A stretch of 32,543 bases of DNA, from the NCBI GenBank assembly GCA_029561355.1, contig JAKQJD010000059.1, forward strand, positions 1 through 32,543. The letters run 5' to 3'. A model generated the notes under the pieces. The model made no database searches and was not told the origin of the DNA. It was given only the letters and a program-made list of their open reading frames with translations. Below, piece by piece: positions 1 to 6,663 of this stretch. Position numbers and translations under genes: made by a program. Each line of letters begins with the position of its first letter. Position 1 is the first letter of the stretch. Source of the stretch: Bacteroidota bacterium. Lineage in GTDB: Bacteria; Bacteroidota; Bacteroidia; Chitinophagales; Saprospiraceae.

Positions 1-557
1 TGAATAAAAAACTCTTTGGAATGCGCCAGCCGGCGGATATAACCGAACAGCAGTTCGGCGTCCGTTTTTTCCTTGTACAGCAGTTGAAAAATCATGGAAA
101 CGCGTTGGAGCCACATGTTCCCGGAGGTCATCCAGCGCTCCGTAACGGGCCGGATCAGTTCCGGGTACGCCTTGAAATGAATCCCCACCAGTTTGGCGAG
201 CCAGTCCACCGAATCCCACCACGAACGCGTGCAGATGAGTTCTTCAAGAAATTCGATGAAGTCTGCCGGTTGCTTTTTGAGCGACTTTTGCACCGTTTCC
301 AGCGCGAAATAGTGCATTTCGCGGTGATCATCGGCGAAGCAAAGCCGCACCAGCGTTTTCAAATCTTCGCCGGAGGGGATGCCGTATGCAGCATGCAATT
401 CTTTGGTCAGCGGCATCCACTTGGGCATAGGCAGGCCGAAATATTCGAACTGGTGGCGCATGTAACGCATTTGCTGCTGCGCGCGGTCGGGGTCACCGTG
501 GGTCCGGAAGGTGTCGTACACCGCACGGAAGTATTCCGAAGGCGACTTATTTTCCAT
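1..557 (-). CDS. DNA alkylation repair protein, AlkD-like (partial, C-terminus beyond window)
   Basis: About 185 residues are visible from ATG at 557; the frame stays open to the window edge, so the C-terminus is missing. The protein is all-helical in character and carries TRSWWDSVDWLA around residues 110-121, matching the Trp/Asp pocket motif of AlkD HEAT-like DNA glycosylases (W and D of WDSVD), followed by a GNMWLQRVSMIF helix that supplies the family's conserved Arg. AlkD enzymes excise positively charged alkylated purines such as 3- and 7-alkyl bases from DNA in the cytoplasm. The start overlaps the stop of the upstream 3-hydroxyacyl-CoA dehydrogenase by 11 bases, so the two genes are probably cotranscribed and translationally coupled, although no shared pathway is obvious. 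The family assignment is firm; the exact substrate is inference. Confidence 0.85.
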   Translation of the reverse strand, partial: MENKSPSEYFRAVYDTFRTHGDPDRAQQQMRYMRHQFEYFGLPMPKWMPLTKELHAAYGIPSGEDLKTLVRLCFADDHREMHYFALETVQKSLKKQPADFIEFLEELICTRSWWDSVDWLAKLVGIHFKAYPELIRPVTERWMTSGNMWLQRVSMIFQLLYKEKTDAELLFGYIRRLAHSKEFFI

Positions 558-1710
558 AAAAAGTAAGATCCTGGCGCTGCATTTTGCGCAACAGCGGGCT
601 GCAACGGTAGCGGTCTTCCAGGTATTCGACGTACAGTGAATCCAGTTTTTCCACAATCACCGAAATGCCGATTTCGTCGGCCCAGGCCAGCAGGCCTTTC
701 GGATAATTCACCCCGCGCGTCATGGCCAGGTCGATGTCGTCGCGACTGGCAATGCGCCAATGCAGGGCGTCGGCAGCCTCGTTGATGAGCATGGCCAGGA
801 TACGGTTGGCGATTTCGCCGCCCAGCGCTTTGTCTTTTACAGGTTGTGGCATTTCCGCGCCCGGCCGGTAGTCATAAAATCCGCGACCTGTTTTACGGCC
901 GAAATAATGCGAATCGACCAGTCTTTTCTGGGTAAAGGAGGGTTTGTAACGCGGATCGAAGTAGAAATTTTCGAAAACCACTTCCGTGACGGCGTAGTTG
1001 ATATCGTTTCCGATAAAATCCATCAGTTCGAACGGCCCCATCCGGAAGCCTGCGAGGTCGCGCATGGCCCAGTCGATGGTAGCGATATCGGCAATGCCTT
1101 CATCCAGCATCCGGAGCGCTTCGCCGTAATAAGGCCGGGCGACGCGGTTGACGATAAACCCGGGTGTATCCTTGGCTATGACTGTGACTTTTCCCCAATT
1201 GTCGATGAGTTTTTTGCCGCGCTCCACCACCTCGGCGGTGGTTTGCAAAGCGGGAATAATCTCCACCAACCGCATCAGCGGCGCAGGGTTGAAAAAATGT
1301 ACGCCCAGGATGCGTTCCGGGTGGCGCAACTGTGCGCCCATGGCGGAAATGGAAAGAGACGACGTATTGCTGGCCAGAATCGCGCTTTCTGCCACAATGG
1401 CTTCCATACTTTTGAACGCGATCTGTTTCTGCTCTATATCTTCCTGAATGGCTTCGATCACCATGGTACAGTCGCGAAACTGACTCATGTGATCGGCAAA
1501 CTGGATGCGGCTGAAAAGCGAATAGGCATCCGAATCACTGATCTTGCCGCGCTCCGTCAGGGTCTTCATCGAAGCCTGAATGCCTTTACTGGCCTTGGAG
1601 AGGGCAATGGTGAGGTTGTCGCAAAGTACAACTTTATGTCCGGCAGCGGCAGCGACCTGGGCTATTCCGCTGCCCATGGCGCCTGCGCCGAGAATACCTA
1701 TCGTGTCCAT
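547..1710 (-). CDS. 3-hydroxyacyl-CoA dehydrogenase (PaaH/HBD type)
   Basis: 387 residues. The N-terminus MDTIGILGAGAMGSGIAQ is the Rossmann NAD-binding GxGxMGxG motif. SNTSSLSIS and GVHFFNPAPLMRLVEII carry the catalytic Ser, His, Glu and Asn region of the 3HCDH family. DTPGFIVNRV opens the C-terminal helical domain, GRKTGRGFYDY closes its first half, and a second 3HCDH repeat occupies about residues 290-380. The two-repeat layout and the DLAGFRMGPFELMDFIG segment resemble phenylacetate-pathway 3-hydroxyadipyl-CoA or 3-hydroxybutyryl-CoA dehydrogenases: NAD-dependent oxidation of a 3-hydroxyacyl-CoA. The start at 1710 is preferred over a longer reading because the Rossmann strand begins there and a TAnnTTTG box lies just upstream at 1744-1751. 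No other beta-oxidation gene is adjacent, so the substrate is uncertain. Confidence 0.92.
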   Translation of the reverse strand: MDTIGILGAGAMGSGIAQVAAAAGHKVVLCDNLTIALSKASKGIQASMKTLTERGKISDSDAYSLFSRIQFADHMSQFRDCTMVIEAIQEDIEQKQIAFKSMEAIVAESAILASNTSSLSISAMGAQLRHPERILGVHFFNPAPLMRLVEIIPALQTTAEVVERGKKLIDNWGKVTVIAKDTPGFIVNRVARPYYGEALRMLDEGIADIATIDWAMRDLAGFRMGPFELMDFIGNDINYAVTEVVFENFYFDPRYKPSFTQKRLVDSHYFGRKTGRGFYDYRPGAEMPQPVKDKALGGEIANRILAMLINEAADALHWRIASRDDIDLAMTRGVNYPKGLLAWADEIGISVIVEKLDSLYVEYLEDRYRCSPLLRKMQRQDLTFYGK

Positions 1711-1743
1711 AAAATTCTGGTTACTGGTTTGAACGAGGGGCCG

Positions 1744-1751
1744 CAAAGTTA
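1744..1751 (-). promoter_or_regulatory. -7 promoter box TAACTTTG for the 3-hydroxyacyl-CoA dehydrogenase
   Basis: The minus strand reads TAACTTTGC about 33 bases ahead of the chosen ATG. It matches the Bacteroidota TAnnTTTG -7 element. No exact -33 TTTG at the usual distance was seen (a TTTC lies 24 bases upstream). Confidence 0.55.
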
Positions 1752-1789
1752 AGCATTGGCTGCTTCATCCGCACCGAAACTACCGGGGG

Positions 1790-1872
1790 TGTTTGTATTT
1801 TGTGTTTGGTGTTTCGTAAAGGGTTAGCAGTCAACTAAATCCTAAACACCAAACACTAAAAACCAAACACCT
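1790..1872. repeat. Intergenic inverted repeat, gtgtttggtgttt family
   Basis: A G/T-rich left arm (gtgtttggtgttt, 1802-1814) is exactly complementary to aaacaccaaacac at 1844-1856, giving a 13-bp stem and a 29-base loop. The loop start, 1811-1835, recurs in reverse complement at 29247-29271 with 24 of 25 bases identical. The element ends six bases from the amidohydrolase stop codon at 1878, on the downstream side of that gene, so it could act as a transcript-end hairpin. Confidence 0.75.
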
Positions 1873-1877
1873 AGTAT

Positions 1878-3170
1878 CTACTGCTTGTATTTTGCTTCAA
1901 ACCGGCGATACAGTTGCTTGTGTTTGTTGTCGAGGCTGATTTCCCGGCCCTGAATAAAAGCCGCCGTCACCTGGCTGGTACGCATATCGAGCGCGTCGCC
2001 TTCACTGATAAAAAGGGTGGCGTCTTTCCCGGTTTCCAGCGAACCGCAGCGATCGGCAATGCCAAGTATTTGTGCGGCATGCAGGGTAAGCGCCTGCACA
2101 GCGGCTTCTTTGGGCAAACCGAATCCGACAGCCTGACCGGCCTGGAACGCGACATTGCGCTGCCGCCACGCGGATTTATCCGAAAAAGCGAATAAAACAC
2201 CTTTTTCATACAGTTGAGCGGCGGTTTTATAGGGCTGATCCACGTCTTCATCGTCGCGGGTAGGCAATCTTTGCGTAGGCGACAGAATGACCGGCACTTC
2301 ATGCGTTTTTAAAAAATCGGCCAGCATCCAGGCGTCGTCGGCGCCGACAACCACAGATTTAATTCCGTATTTTTCGGCAAACAGCACCGATTCACGGATG
2401 GTTTTTACGTTATTCGTATGGATGTAAAGCCGCTTTTTCAGGTCGAACAATCCGCGCATCGCCTCGAATTTGAGGTTTTTCACTTCCGGATTTTCCTGTT
2501 TGGCATATGCCCGTGCTGCTTCAAAAAAAAGGTCCAGTTGCTGCACGTCGCGCTCATACGGATCGACACGCGGCGCATCGGGCGCGGGAGGCTGCAAACC
2601 GCTGGGCGTGGGCAGGGTAGGCCAGTTCAGGTGCACACCGTCGTCGGTGCTCACGGCTGCATCTTCCCAGTTCCAGGCATCGAGTTGTACAATGGAGGAC
2701 ATGCCCGACAAGGCGCCGCCCGTAGGTGTTACCTGTGCCAGCAGCACACCGTTGGAACGGATGGTCGGCAGAATGTCGGAATCGGTATTGTAGGCAACGA
2801 TCGATCGCAGTTGCGGGTTGTAGGCGCCTACCTCGGCAGCGTCGAGGGTAGGTTTGGCGGCATCGATCTCGCTCAGGCCCAGTTGTGTGTTCGGCGCGAT
2901 AAAACCCGGGTACACGTGTTTGCCGGACGCATCGAAAATTTTGGCGAATTTATTCCGGTCGAGCCGGATTACCGTCGCATCGGCCACCATGGTCAGTTTC
3001 CCGTTTTCAAATGCGATGGCGCTGTTCGGAATCACTGTGCCGTCGCCCAGGTGTGCCGTCGCCCCATAAATCAGAATAGCGGCTTTTTGTGCCGGTGCTG
3101 GTACGGGGTTTTGGGCGTTCAGCAGGAAGGCGGCAAAGAGGAGGATTGTTAAAAACGGGATGGACTTCAT
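1878..3170 (-). CDS. Exported amidohydrolase-like protein, probably not a classical metal-dependent hydrolase
   Basis: 430 residues from MKSIPFLTILLFAAFLLNAQ, a clear signal peptide; in-frame ATGs further upstream precede it and are unlikely starts. The N-terminal segment ATAHLGDGTVIPNSAIAFENGKLTMVA is the beta-sandwich half of the amidohydrolase fold (imidazolonepropionase/dihydroorotase-like), and the C-terminal ALTLHAAQILGIADRCGSLETGKDATLFISEGD is the typical closing region. However, the strand that normally carries HxH reads HVYPGFIAPNTQLGL, with no His pair, and the position of the beta-6 His reads VVVGADDAW. The beta-5 His (YIHTNN) and beta-8 Asp (FAFSDKS) remain. Similar His-poor exported amidohydrolases are known in Bacteroidota to my recollection. 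Function is unknown; a periplasmic binding or altered-metal role is inference. Confidence 0.85.
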   Translation of the reverse strand: MKSIPFLTILLFAAFLLNAQNPVPAPAQKAAILIYGATAHLGDGTVIPNSAIAFENGKLTMVADATVIRLDRNKFAKIFDASGKHVYPGFIAPNTQLGLSEIDAAKPTLDAAEVGAYNPQLRSIVAYNTDSDILPTIRSNGVLLAQVTPTGGALSGMSSIVQLDAWNWEDAAVSTDDGVHLNWPTLPTPSGLQPPAPDAPRVDPYERDVQQLDLFFEAARAYAKQENPEVKNLKFEAMRGLFDLKKRLYIHTNNVKTIRESVLFAEKYGIKSVVVGADDAWMLADFLKTHEVPVILSPTQRLPTRDDEDVDQPYKTAAQLYEKGVLFAFSDKSAWRQRNVAFQAGQAVGFGLPKEAAVQALTLHAAQILGIADRCGSLETGKDATLFISEGDALDMRTSQVTAAFIQGREISLDNKHKQLYRRFEAKYKQ

Positions 3171-3297
3171 GTGGAACGTCATTGAGATAATGATATGCAG
3201 GAGTGTATGGTTGAGCACACAGAATAATAGGAATGTGGACAACACGGATTTGTGGATGAACGCGGATTTTATGGCCTTGCGGCCACTTTATTTATTA

Positions 3298-3452
3298 ACC
3301 ACTAAGGCACAAAGAGCACAAAGCGTAGATTACACAATTCTATACTATCAAGTGCGTGAATTTGCGTTCTGTGAGCCTTCCTGCTTTCTGCTGCGCTTTA
3401 GTTGCCTGTATAATGTGTAATCTACGCTTTGTGCTCTTTGTGCCTTAGTGGT
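3298..3452. repeat. Perfect 39-bp inverted repeat with 77-base loop
   Basis: 3298-3336 (beginning accactaaggcacaaagag) is the exact reverse complement of 3414-3452. The arms themselves are quasi-periodic (aaagagcacaaagcg). The 77-base interior codes for nothing recognisable and holds no transposase. The arms resemble dispersed intergenic repeats seen in many environmental bacterial genomes (recollection, not checked). It could be a MITE-like remnant or a palindromic repeat unit. Confidence 0.85.
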
Positions 3453-3530
3453 CTTAATAGATAACCCGTGTTGCAATTATCCTTACGAGGGGTATAAACC
3501 GCGCTTGCCCATTACCGTAAGGTATTTGGC

Positions 3531-3600
3531 TTCTGTGTTTGGCAAAAGGTTGCTAATCAAGCCTTTCAAAATACTAAACACAAAAAACCAAGCACCCTTC
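3531..3600. repeat. Intergenic spacer repeat, copy A (adjacent to FAH-family stop)
   Basis: The stretch gcaaaaggttgctaatcaag followed by aaacacaaaaaaccaagcacc closely matches the copy at 4276-4335. It abuts the stop codon of the FAH-family gene at 3602. The gtgttt and aaacac halves are partly complementary. Confidence 0.65.
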
Positions 3601-3601
3601 A

Positions 3602-4213
3602 TTACCGCACCTGGCACGACAACAGTCGCTCACCCTCCAGAAAACCTTCCAGCAAATCGCCGATCTGGATCGGCCCCACGCCTGCCGGAGTACCTGTAAA
3701 AACGTAATCTCCTTTTTGCACGGTGAAGTACCGGGAAATGTGGCAGATCAGCGTATCGAAAGAAAAAATCAGGTCGCGGGTGTGGCCATCCTGCACCACT
3801 TCGCCGTTCTTTTTCAATTGAAAATGAATGTCTTCCGCATTTTTCAATTCTTCCAGCGGCACGAAGCGGCTCAGCGGCGCCGAGCGGTCGAAACCCTTGG
3901 CAATTTCCCAGGGCTGCCCCTTGCTTTTCAGGCTGTCCTGCAAGTCGCGCGCCGTAAAATCGATCCCGAAAGCCACCGCGTCGTAGTAGCGGCTTGCAAA
4001 TTCTGGTTGCACCGAGCGCCCGTTTTTGGCAATGCGCAGCACGATTTCTCCTTCGTAATGGATATTTTTACTAAAATCGGGGTGGTAAAAATGCCGGTTG
4101 TTCAGCAGCAGCGCCGTTGGCGGTTTCATGAAGATCAGCGGCTCCGACGGCACGGGGTTGTTGAGTTCCTTGGCGTGGTCGGCATAGTTGCGGCCGATGC
4201 AGAATATTTTCAT
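3602..4213 (-). CDS. Fumarylacetoacetate hydrolase family protein (FAHD1-like)
   Basis: 203 residues, the usual length for the short single-domain FAH proteins. MKIFCIGRNYADHAKELNNPVPSEPLIFMKPPTALL is the family signature opening; HYEGEIVLRIAK carries the acidic metal ligand pair, FGIDFTARDLQ a further Asp, and GTPAGVGPIQIGDLLEG the conserved C-terminal glycine-rich turn. Members are cytosolic Mg-dependent acylpyruvate hydrolases or oxaloacetate decarboxylases; which activity applies cannot be told from sequence. It lies between two copies of a spacer repeat (3531-3600 and 4253-4330), 122 bases after ddl on the same strand. No aromatic-degradation genes surround it, so a housekeeping FAHD1-like role is more likely than tyrosine catabolism. 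Confidence 0.9.
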   Translation of the reverse strand: MKIFCIGRNYADHAKELNNPVPSEPLIFMKPPTALLLNNRHFYHPDFSKNIHYEGEIVLRIAKNGRSVQPEFASRYYDAVAFGIDFTARDLQDSLKSKGQPWEIAKGFDRSAPLSRFVPLEELKNAEDIHFQLKKNGEVVQDGHTRDLIFSFDTLICHISRYFTVQKGDYVFTGTPAGVGPIQIGDLLEGFLEGERLLSCQVR

Positions 4214-4252
4214 TGAACGGAAAATCGTGTGAATAATGAATCTTTAGAGGGT

Positions 4253-4330
4253 ATTTAGTTTTTTGTATAGTGATTAGCAAAAGGTTCCTAATCACGCTCT
4301 TCTAAAAACCAAACACAAAAAACCAAACAC
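4253..4330. repeat. Intergenic spacer repeat, copy B (adjacent to ddl stop)
   Basis: gtgattag (4270-4277) pairs with ctaatcac (4288-4295) across a 10-base loop; outside it ttagttttttgt and acaaaaaaccaa are nearly complementary. The 4276-4335 part is a close direct repeat of 3540-3600. It sits five bases from the ddl stop codon, downstream of that gene. Confidence 0.65.
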
Positions 4331-4335
4331 GCTCT

Positions 4336-5310
4336 TTATACAGCGGCTTCTCTCAGCGCTTCCTCGATCAGCAGGGCGAAAAACTCGCCCAGCGACCAGC
4401 CATGGGCCTGGGCCTGCTGCGGCACGATACTGGCCGGAGAAATGCCGGGAATGGTATTGGGTTCGAGCAGATGGAACGTATCGCCGACGAGGATATAGTC
4501 GATGCGCACCACGCCCTTGCATTTCAGGAGTTCGTAAATTTTTCCGGTGCGTTGCTGGCACTGGCGGGTGAGTTCGGGCGACAGATCGGCCGGCGTAACC
4601 TCCCGGGATTTGCCTTCGTATTTGGCGGCGAAATCGAAAAACTCCGTTTCCGGGATGATTTCGGTGATCGGGAGCACCACCACTTCGCCGTTCACCCGCA
4701 ACACGCCGTTCGAAAATTCACGGCCGGGCATAAACGCTTCCACCATCACTTCGTTGCTGTAGCGAAAAGCCTCCTCGATGGCGGGCAACATTTCTTCCTC
4801 CGTTTTCACCTTGGTGACGCCGAAACTGGAGCCGGTATCGTTGGGTTTTACAAAAACCGGAAGACCAAGTTTCTGAAGTCGCGCCAGATCGATATAGTCT
4901 CCCTTTCGAAGCAGTTCGGAAGGCGCCATCGGGATCTGGTAGGGAGCCAGTTGCAATTTCGTGTTGTGCTTGCTCATCGTGAGCGCGCTCACGTAGCCAT
5001 CACAGCAAGTGTACGGTATGCCCAGCATTTCGAGGTAACCCTGCATTTTGCCGTCTTCGAGCGGACTGCCGTGCAGGGCGGCAAAGGCGGCGTCGAAACG
5101 CACTTTTTCGCCGTCGGAAAGGGTCAGGGTAAAGTCGTTTTTATCAATGGAAATGCCGGAATCGAGGTCTTTCCAGTCGGCTTTCTGTAAATCGATCAAA
5201 AAAGTGCGGTATCGATCGGTGGGCAGGTGGTCGCGCACGACTGCGCCGCTTTTCAGGGAAATCACCCTTTCGGCGGAGTCGCCGCCGGTAAGTATGGCTA
5301 TATTTTTCAT
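4336..5310 (-). CDS. ddl: D-alanine--D-alanine ligase
   Basis: 324 residues. The ATP-grasp ligase signatures are all present: MKNIAILTGGDSAERVISLKSG at the N-terminus, AALHGSPLEDGKMQGYLEMLGIPYT, the ATP-binding FVKPNDTGSSFGVTKV, the EVMVEAFMPGREF strand, and the metal-binding VRIDYILVGDTFHLLEPNTIPGISPAS near the C-terminus. It joins two D-Ala for peptidoglycan precursor synthesis in the cytoplasm. An ATG two codons upstream (5316) overlaps the TGA of the upstream MltA gene as ATGA and is an equally possible start, giving MIMKN. A TAnnTTTG box at 5328-5335 suggests the gene also has its own promoter. Pairing with a murein transglycosylase gives a small cell-wall unit. Confidence 0.95.
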   Translation of the reverse strand: MKNIAILTGGDSAERVISLKSGAVVRDHLPTDRYRTFLIDLQKADWKDLDSGISIDKNDFTLTLSDGEKVRFDAAFAALHGSPLEDGKMQGYLEMLGIPYTCCDGYVSALTMSKHNTKLQLAPYQIPMAPSELLRKGDYIDLARLQKLGLPVFVKPNDTGSSFGVTKVKTEEEMLPAIEEAFRYSNEVMVEAFMPGREFSNGVLRVNGEVVVLPITEIIPETEFFDFAAKYEGKSREVTPADLSPELTRQCQQRTGKIYELLKCKGVVRIDYILVGDTFHLLEPNTIPGISPASIVPQQAQAHGWSLGEFFALLIEEALREAAV

Positions 5311-5312
5311 GA

Positions 5313-6404
5313 TCATTTTTCTTTGGGCAAAAGTAGCCAAAGTCGCCCAAAACGGTTGATTTTCCGCGCCTCCTGCAAACCTTGTTGGCCCATACCGCAG
5401 TACAGGTCTATCCGGTTGGTGGTTTTGATCGCACCGCCGCGGTCCTGGGCAAAAATGATGCGGTAAATATATCCTTTCAAACGGCCGGCCGCGTCGATAT
5501 CCGGCAATTCGGCCAGCAGGGTGCTGCCGATGGGAACGTAGCGCGTATCCACGGCAGCGGAGTATCCGGCCGTCAGCGGAAAGAAACCAGCGCCCAGCAC
5601 TTTTTCGTCTACCTCTTTAAAAAAGACGTACGTGCCGCCCGTTCCTTTTACGGAGCCGCCGAAACCGAAGTGCTCGCGTTTGCCATCGGGAAACTCGATC
5701 AGGCAGGAGCCCTGCAACTGTGCATTGCGCAGTTCTTTTTTGCTCGGCAGCCAGGCAAGTTCGAGGCCTTTGCCTGCCAGTGCGCCTGCCTCGATCGCTG
5801 CCGGATTGGGTACACCGGAAGCAGGACGGCGAAGCATGGGAAACGAAAATTCGGGCGTTTGAACACGGCTGGCCTTGATCAGCGGCGTGTAATAACCCGT
5901 AACACGCACCTTGTCTTTTTTCAGGTCGGTGTTGATGCTGTAAAAATCGAACGTGGTGAGCAGTACGTTGGGATCGAGCAACTGCACACTTTGCAGCAGT
6001 TCGACGGTACGGAGCATGTCGGTTTTGGAAATACCGGAAGCGCCTCGGACGGGTGTGTCTTTCCGGCGCAAAAAATTCGCCTGCTCGTACATGGCCTGCA
6101 GCATCATCGGATCGAAGGCCATGTAAGGAATGGTGTCGGGACCTTTCGGGTGGAAAACGGAAGGAGAGAGTTTGCGTTTAACGCGGGCGCCTTTTTTGTT
6201 TTCCTCCGGTTCCGGCTCGGCAGGCAGTGCCGCTACTTCCGGTTCAGGAGCGACGTCTTTTCTGCTGACGACGACACTTTCAGGATTTGCCTTGAATGGA
6301 ATGAGCACTTTCTCCGGTCCGACGCGGTGCATCATCCAGAGAGAGGTCAGACACGCTACCAGCGGAAGCGCATCCAGGAGCAGTATTTTTTTTGTCAGCG
6401 ACAT
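5313..6404 (-). CDS. mltA: MltA-type membrane-bound lytic murein transglycosylase
   Basis: 363 residues from MSLTKKILLLDALPLVACLTSLWMM, an N-terminal membrane anchor. A low-complexity Pro/Glu linker follows. KVRVTGYYTPLIKASRVQTPEFSFPMLRRP is the MltA barrel signature, and the C-terminal PLTAGYSAAVDTRYVPIGSTLLAELP...IIFAQDRGGAIKTTNRIDLYCGMG is the 3D domain with the catalytic Asp of AQDRGGAI/IDLYCG. The enzyme cleaves the MurNAc-GlcNAc bond to 1,6-anhydro products in the periplasm. No lipobox Cys is seen, unlike E. coli MltA. A longer reading from 6494 adds 30 hydrophilic residues before the anchor; I prefer 6404 because the anchor should be N-terminal and a TAnnTTTG box lies at 6428-6435. The stop overlaps a possible ddl start. 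Confidence 0.9.
   Translation of the reverse strand: MSLTKKILLLDALPLVACLTSLWMMHRVGPEKVLIPFKANPESVVVSRKDVAPEPEVAALPAEPEPEENKKGARVKRKLSPSVFHPKGPDTIPYMAFDPMMLQAMYEQANFLRRKDTPVRGASGISKTDMLRTVELLQSVQLLDPNVLLTTFDFYSINTDLKKDKVRVTGYYTPLIKASRVQTPEFSFPMLRRPASGVPNPAAIEAGALAGKGLELAWLPSKKELRNAQLQGSCLIEFPDGKREHFGFGGSVKGTGGTYVFFKEVDEKVLGAGFFPLTAGYSAAVDTRYVPIGSTLLAELPDIDAAGRLKGYIYRIIFAQDRGGAIKTTNRIDLYCGMGQQGLQEARKINRFGRLWLLLPKEK
5328..5335 (-). promoter_or_regulatory. -7 promoter box TACTTTTG for ddl
   Basis: The minus strand reads TACTTTTGC 17 bases ahead of the ddl ATG at 5310, inside the last codons of the MltA gene. It matches TAnnTTTG and resembles the box ahead of the MltA gene itself. Confidence 0.45.
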
Positions 6405-6427
6405 ACGTGGGAGGACTTTCGCTTTGC

Positions 6428-6435
6428 CAAAAGTA
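6428..6435 (-). promoter_or_regulatory. -7 promoter box TACTTTTG for mltA
   Basis: The minus strand reads GCTACTTTTGG, 23 bases ahead of the ATG at 6404. It matches TAnnTTTG and supports the shorter MltA start. Confidence 0.45.
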
Positions 6436-6574
6436 GCAAGTTTGTCGAGAAAGTCTCCTTCGTGTGGATAATTTTCTGTGGTGATTTTTCGCATGATTCT
6501 GCAAAGGTGTGCATTCTCCGCAAAATTTTATTCTAAAACTGCCAATTTCTTGTGCCCGGCTTCATGGATCGTAG

Positions 6575-6582
6575 TACATTTG
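6575..6582 (+). promoter_or_regulatory. -7 promoter box TACATTTG for the E2 gene
   Basis: TACATTTGC lies 81 bases before the E2 start at 6664, with TTG at 6550-6552 as a possible -33 element (22-base spacer). This is one of the better promoter candidates in the window. Confidence 0.6.
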
Positions 6583-6663
6583 CAACGCTTTAACCAAATT
6601 ATTATCAAACAACCCGAGCGGTGGCCCACCAAGTCCCGTTTACTCTGACATTACCTCTGCAAT

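Larger units (their letters stand above)
3171..3601. other. 430-base gene-free region with three repeat types
   Basis: No credible gene is seen between the amidohydrolase start and the FAH-family stop. The region holds a degenerate repeat resembling acacggatttgtggatgaac (about 3233-3272), a long perfect inverted repeat (3298-3452) and a gtgttt/aaacac spacer (about 3531-3600). Short open frames here start or end inside these repeats and have no recognisable protein character. Confidence 0.7.

Noticed and set aside
2418..3152. 244-codon open frame on the plus strand
   Set aside because: Antisense to the amidohydrolase-like gene; composition is that of a shadow frame.
3298..3452. Insertion sequence with terminal inverted repeats
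   Set aside because: The interior is 77 bases with no transposase fragment; only a non-autonomous or unrelated repeat is supportable.
6405..6494. N-terminal extension of MltA to 6494
   Set aside because: It would place 30 hydrophilic residues before the membrane anchor and translate through a TAnnTTTG promoter box.
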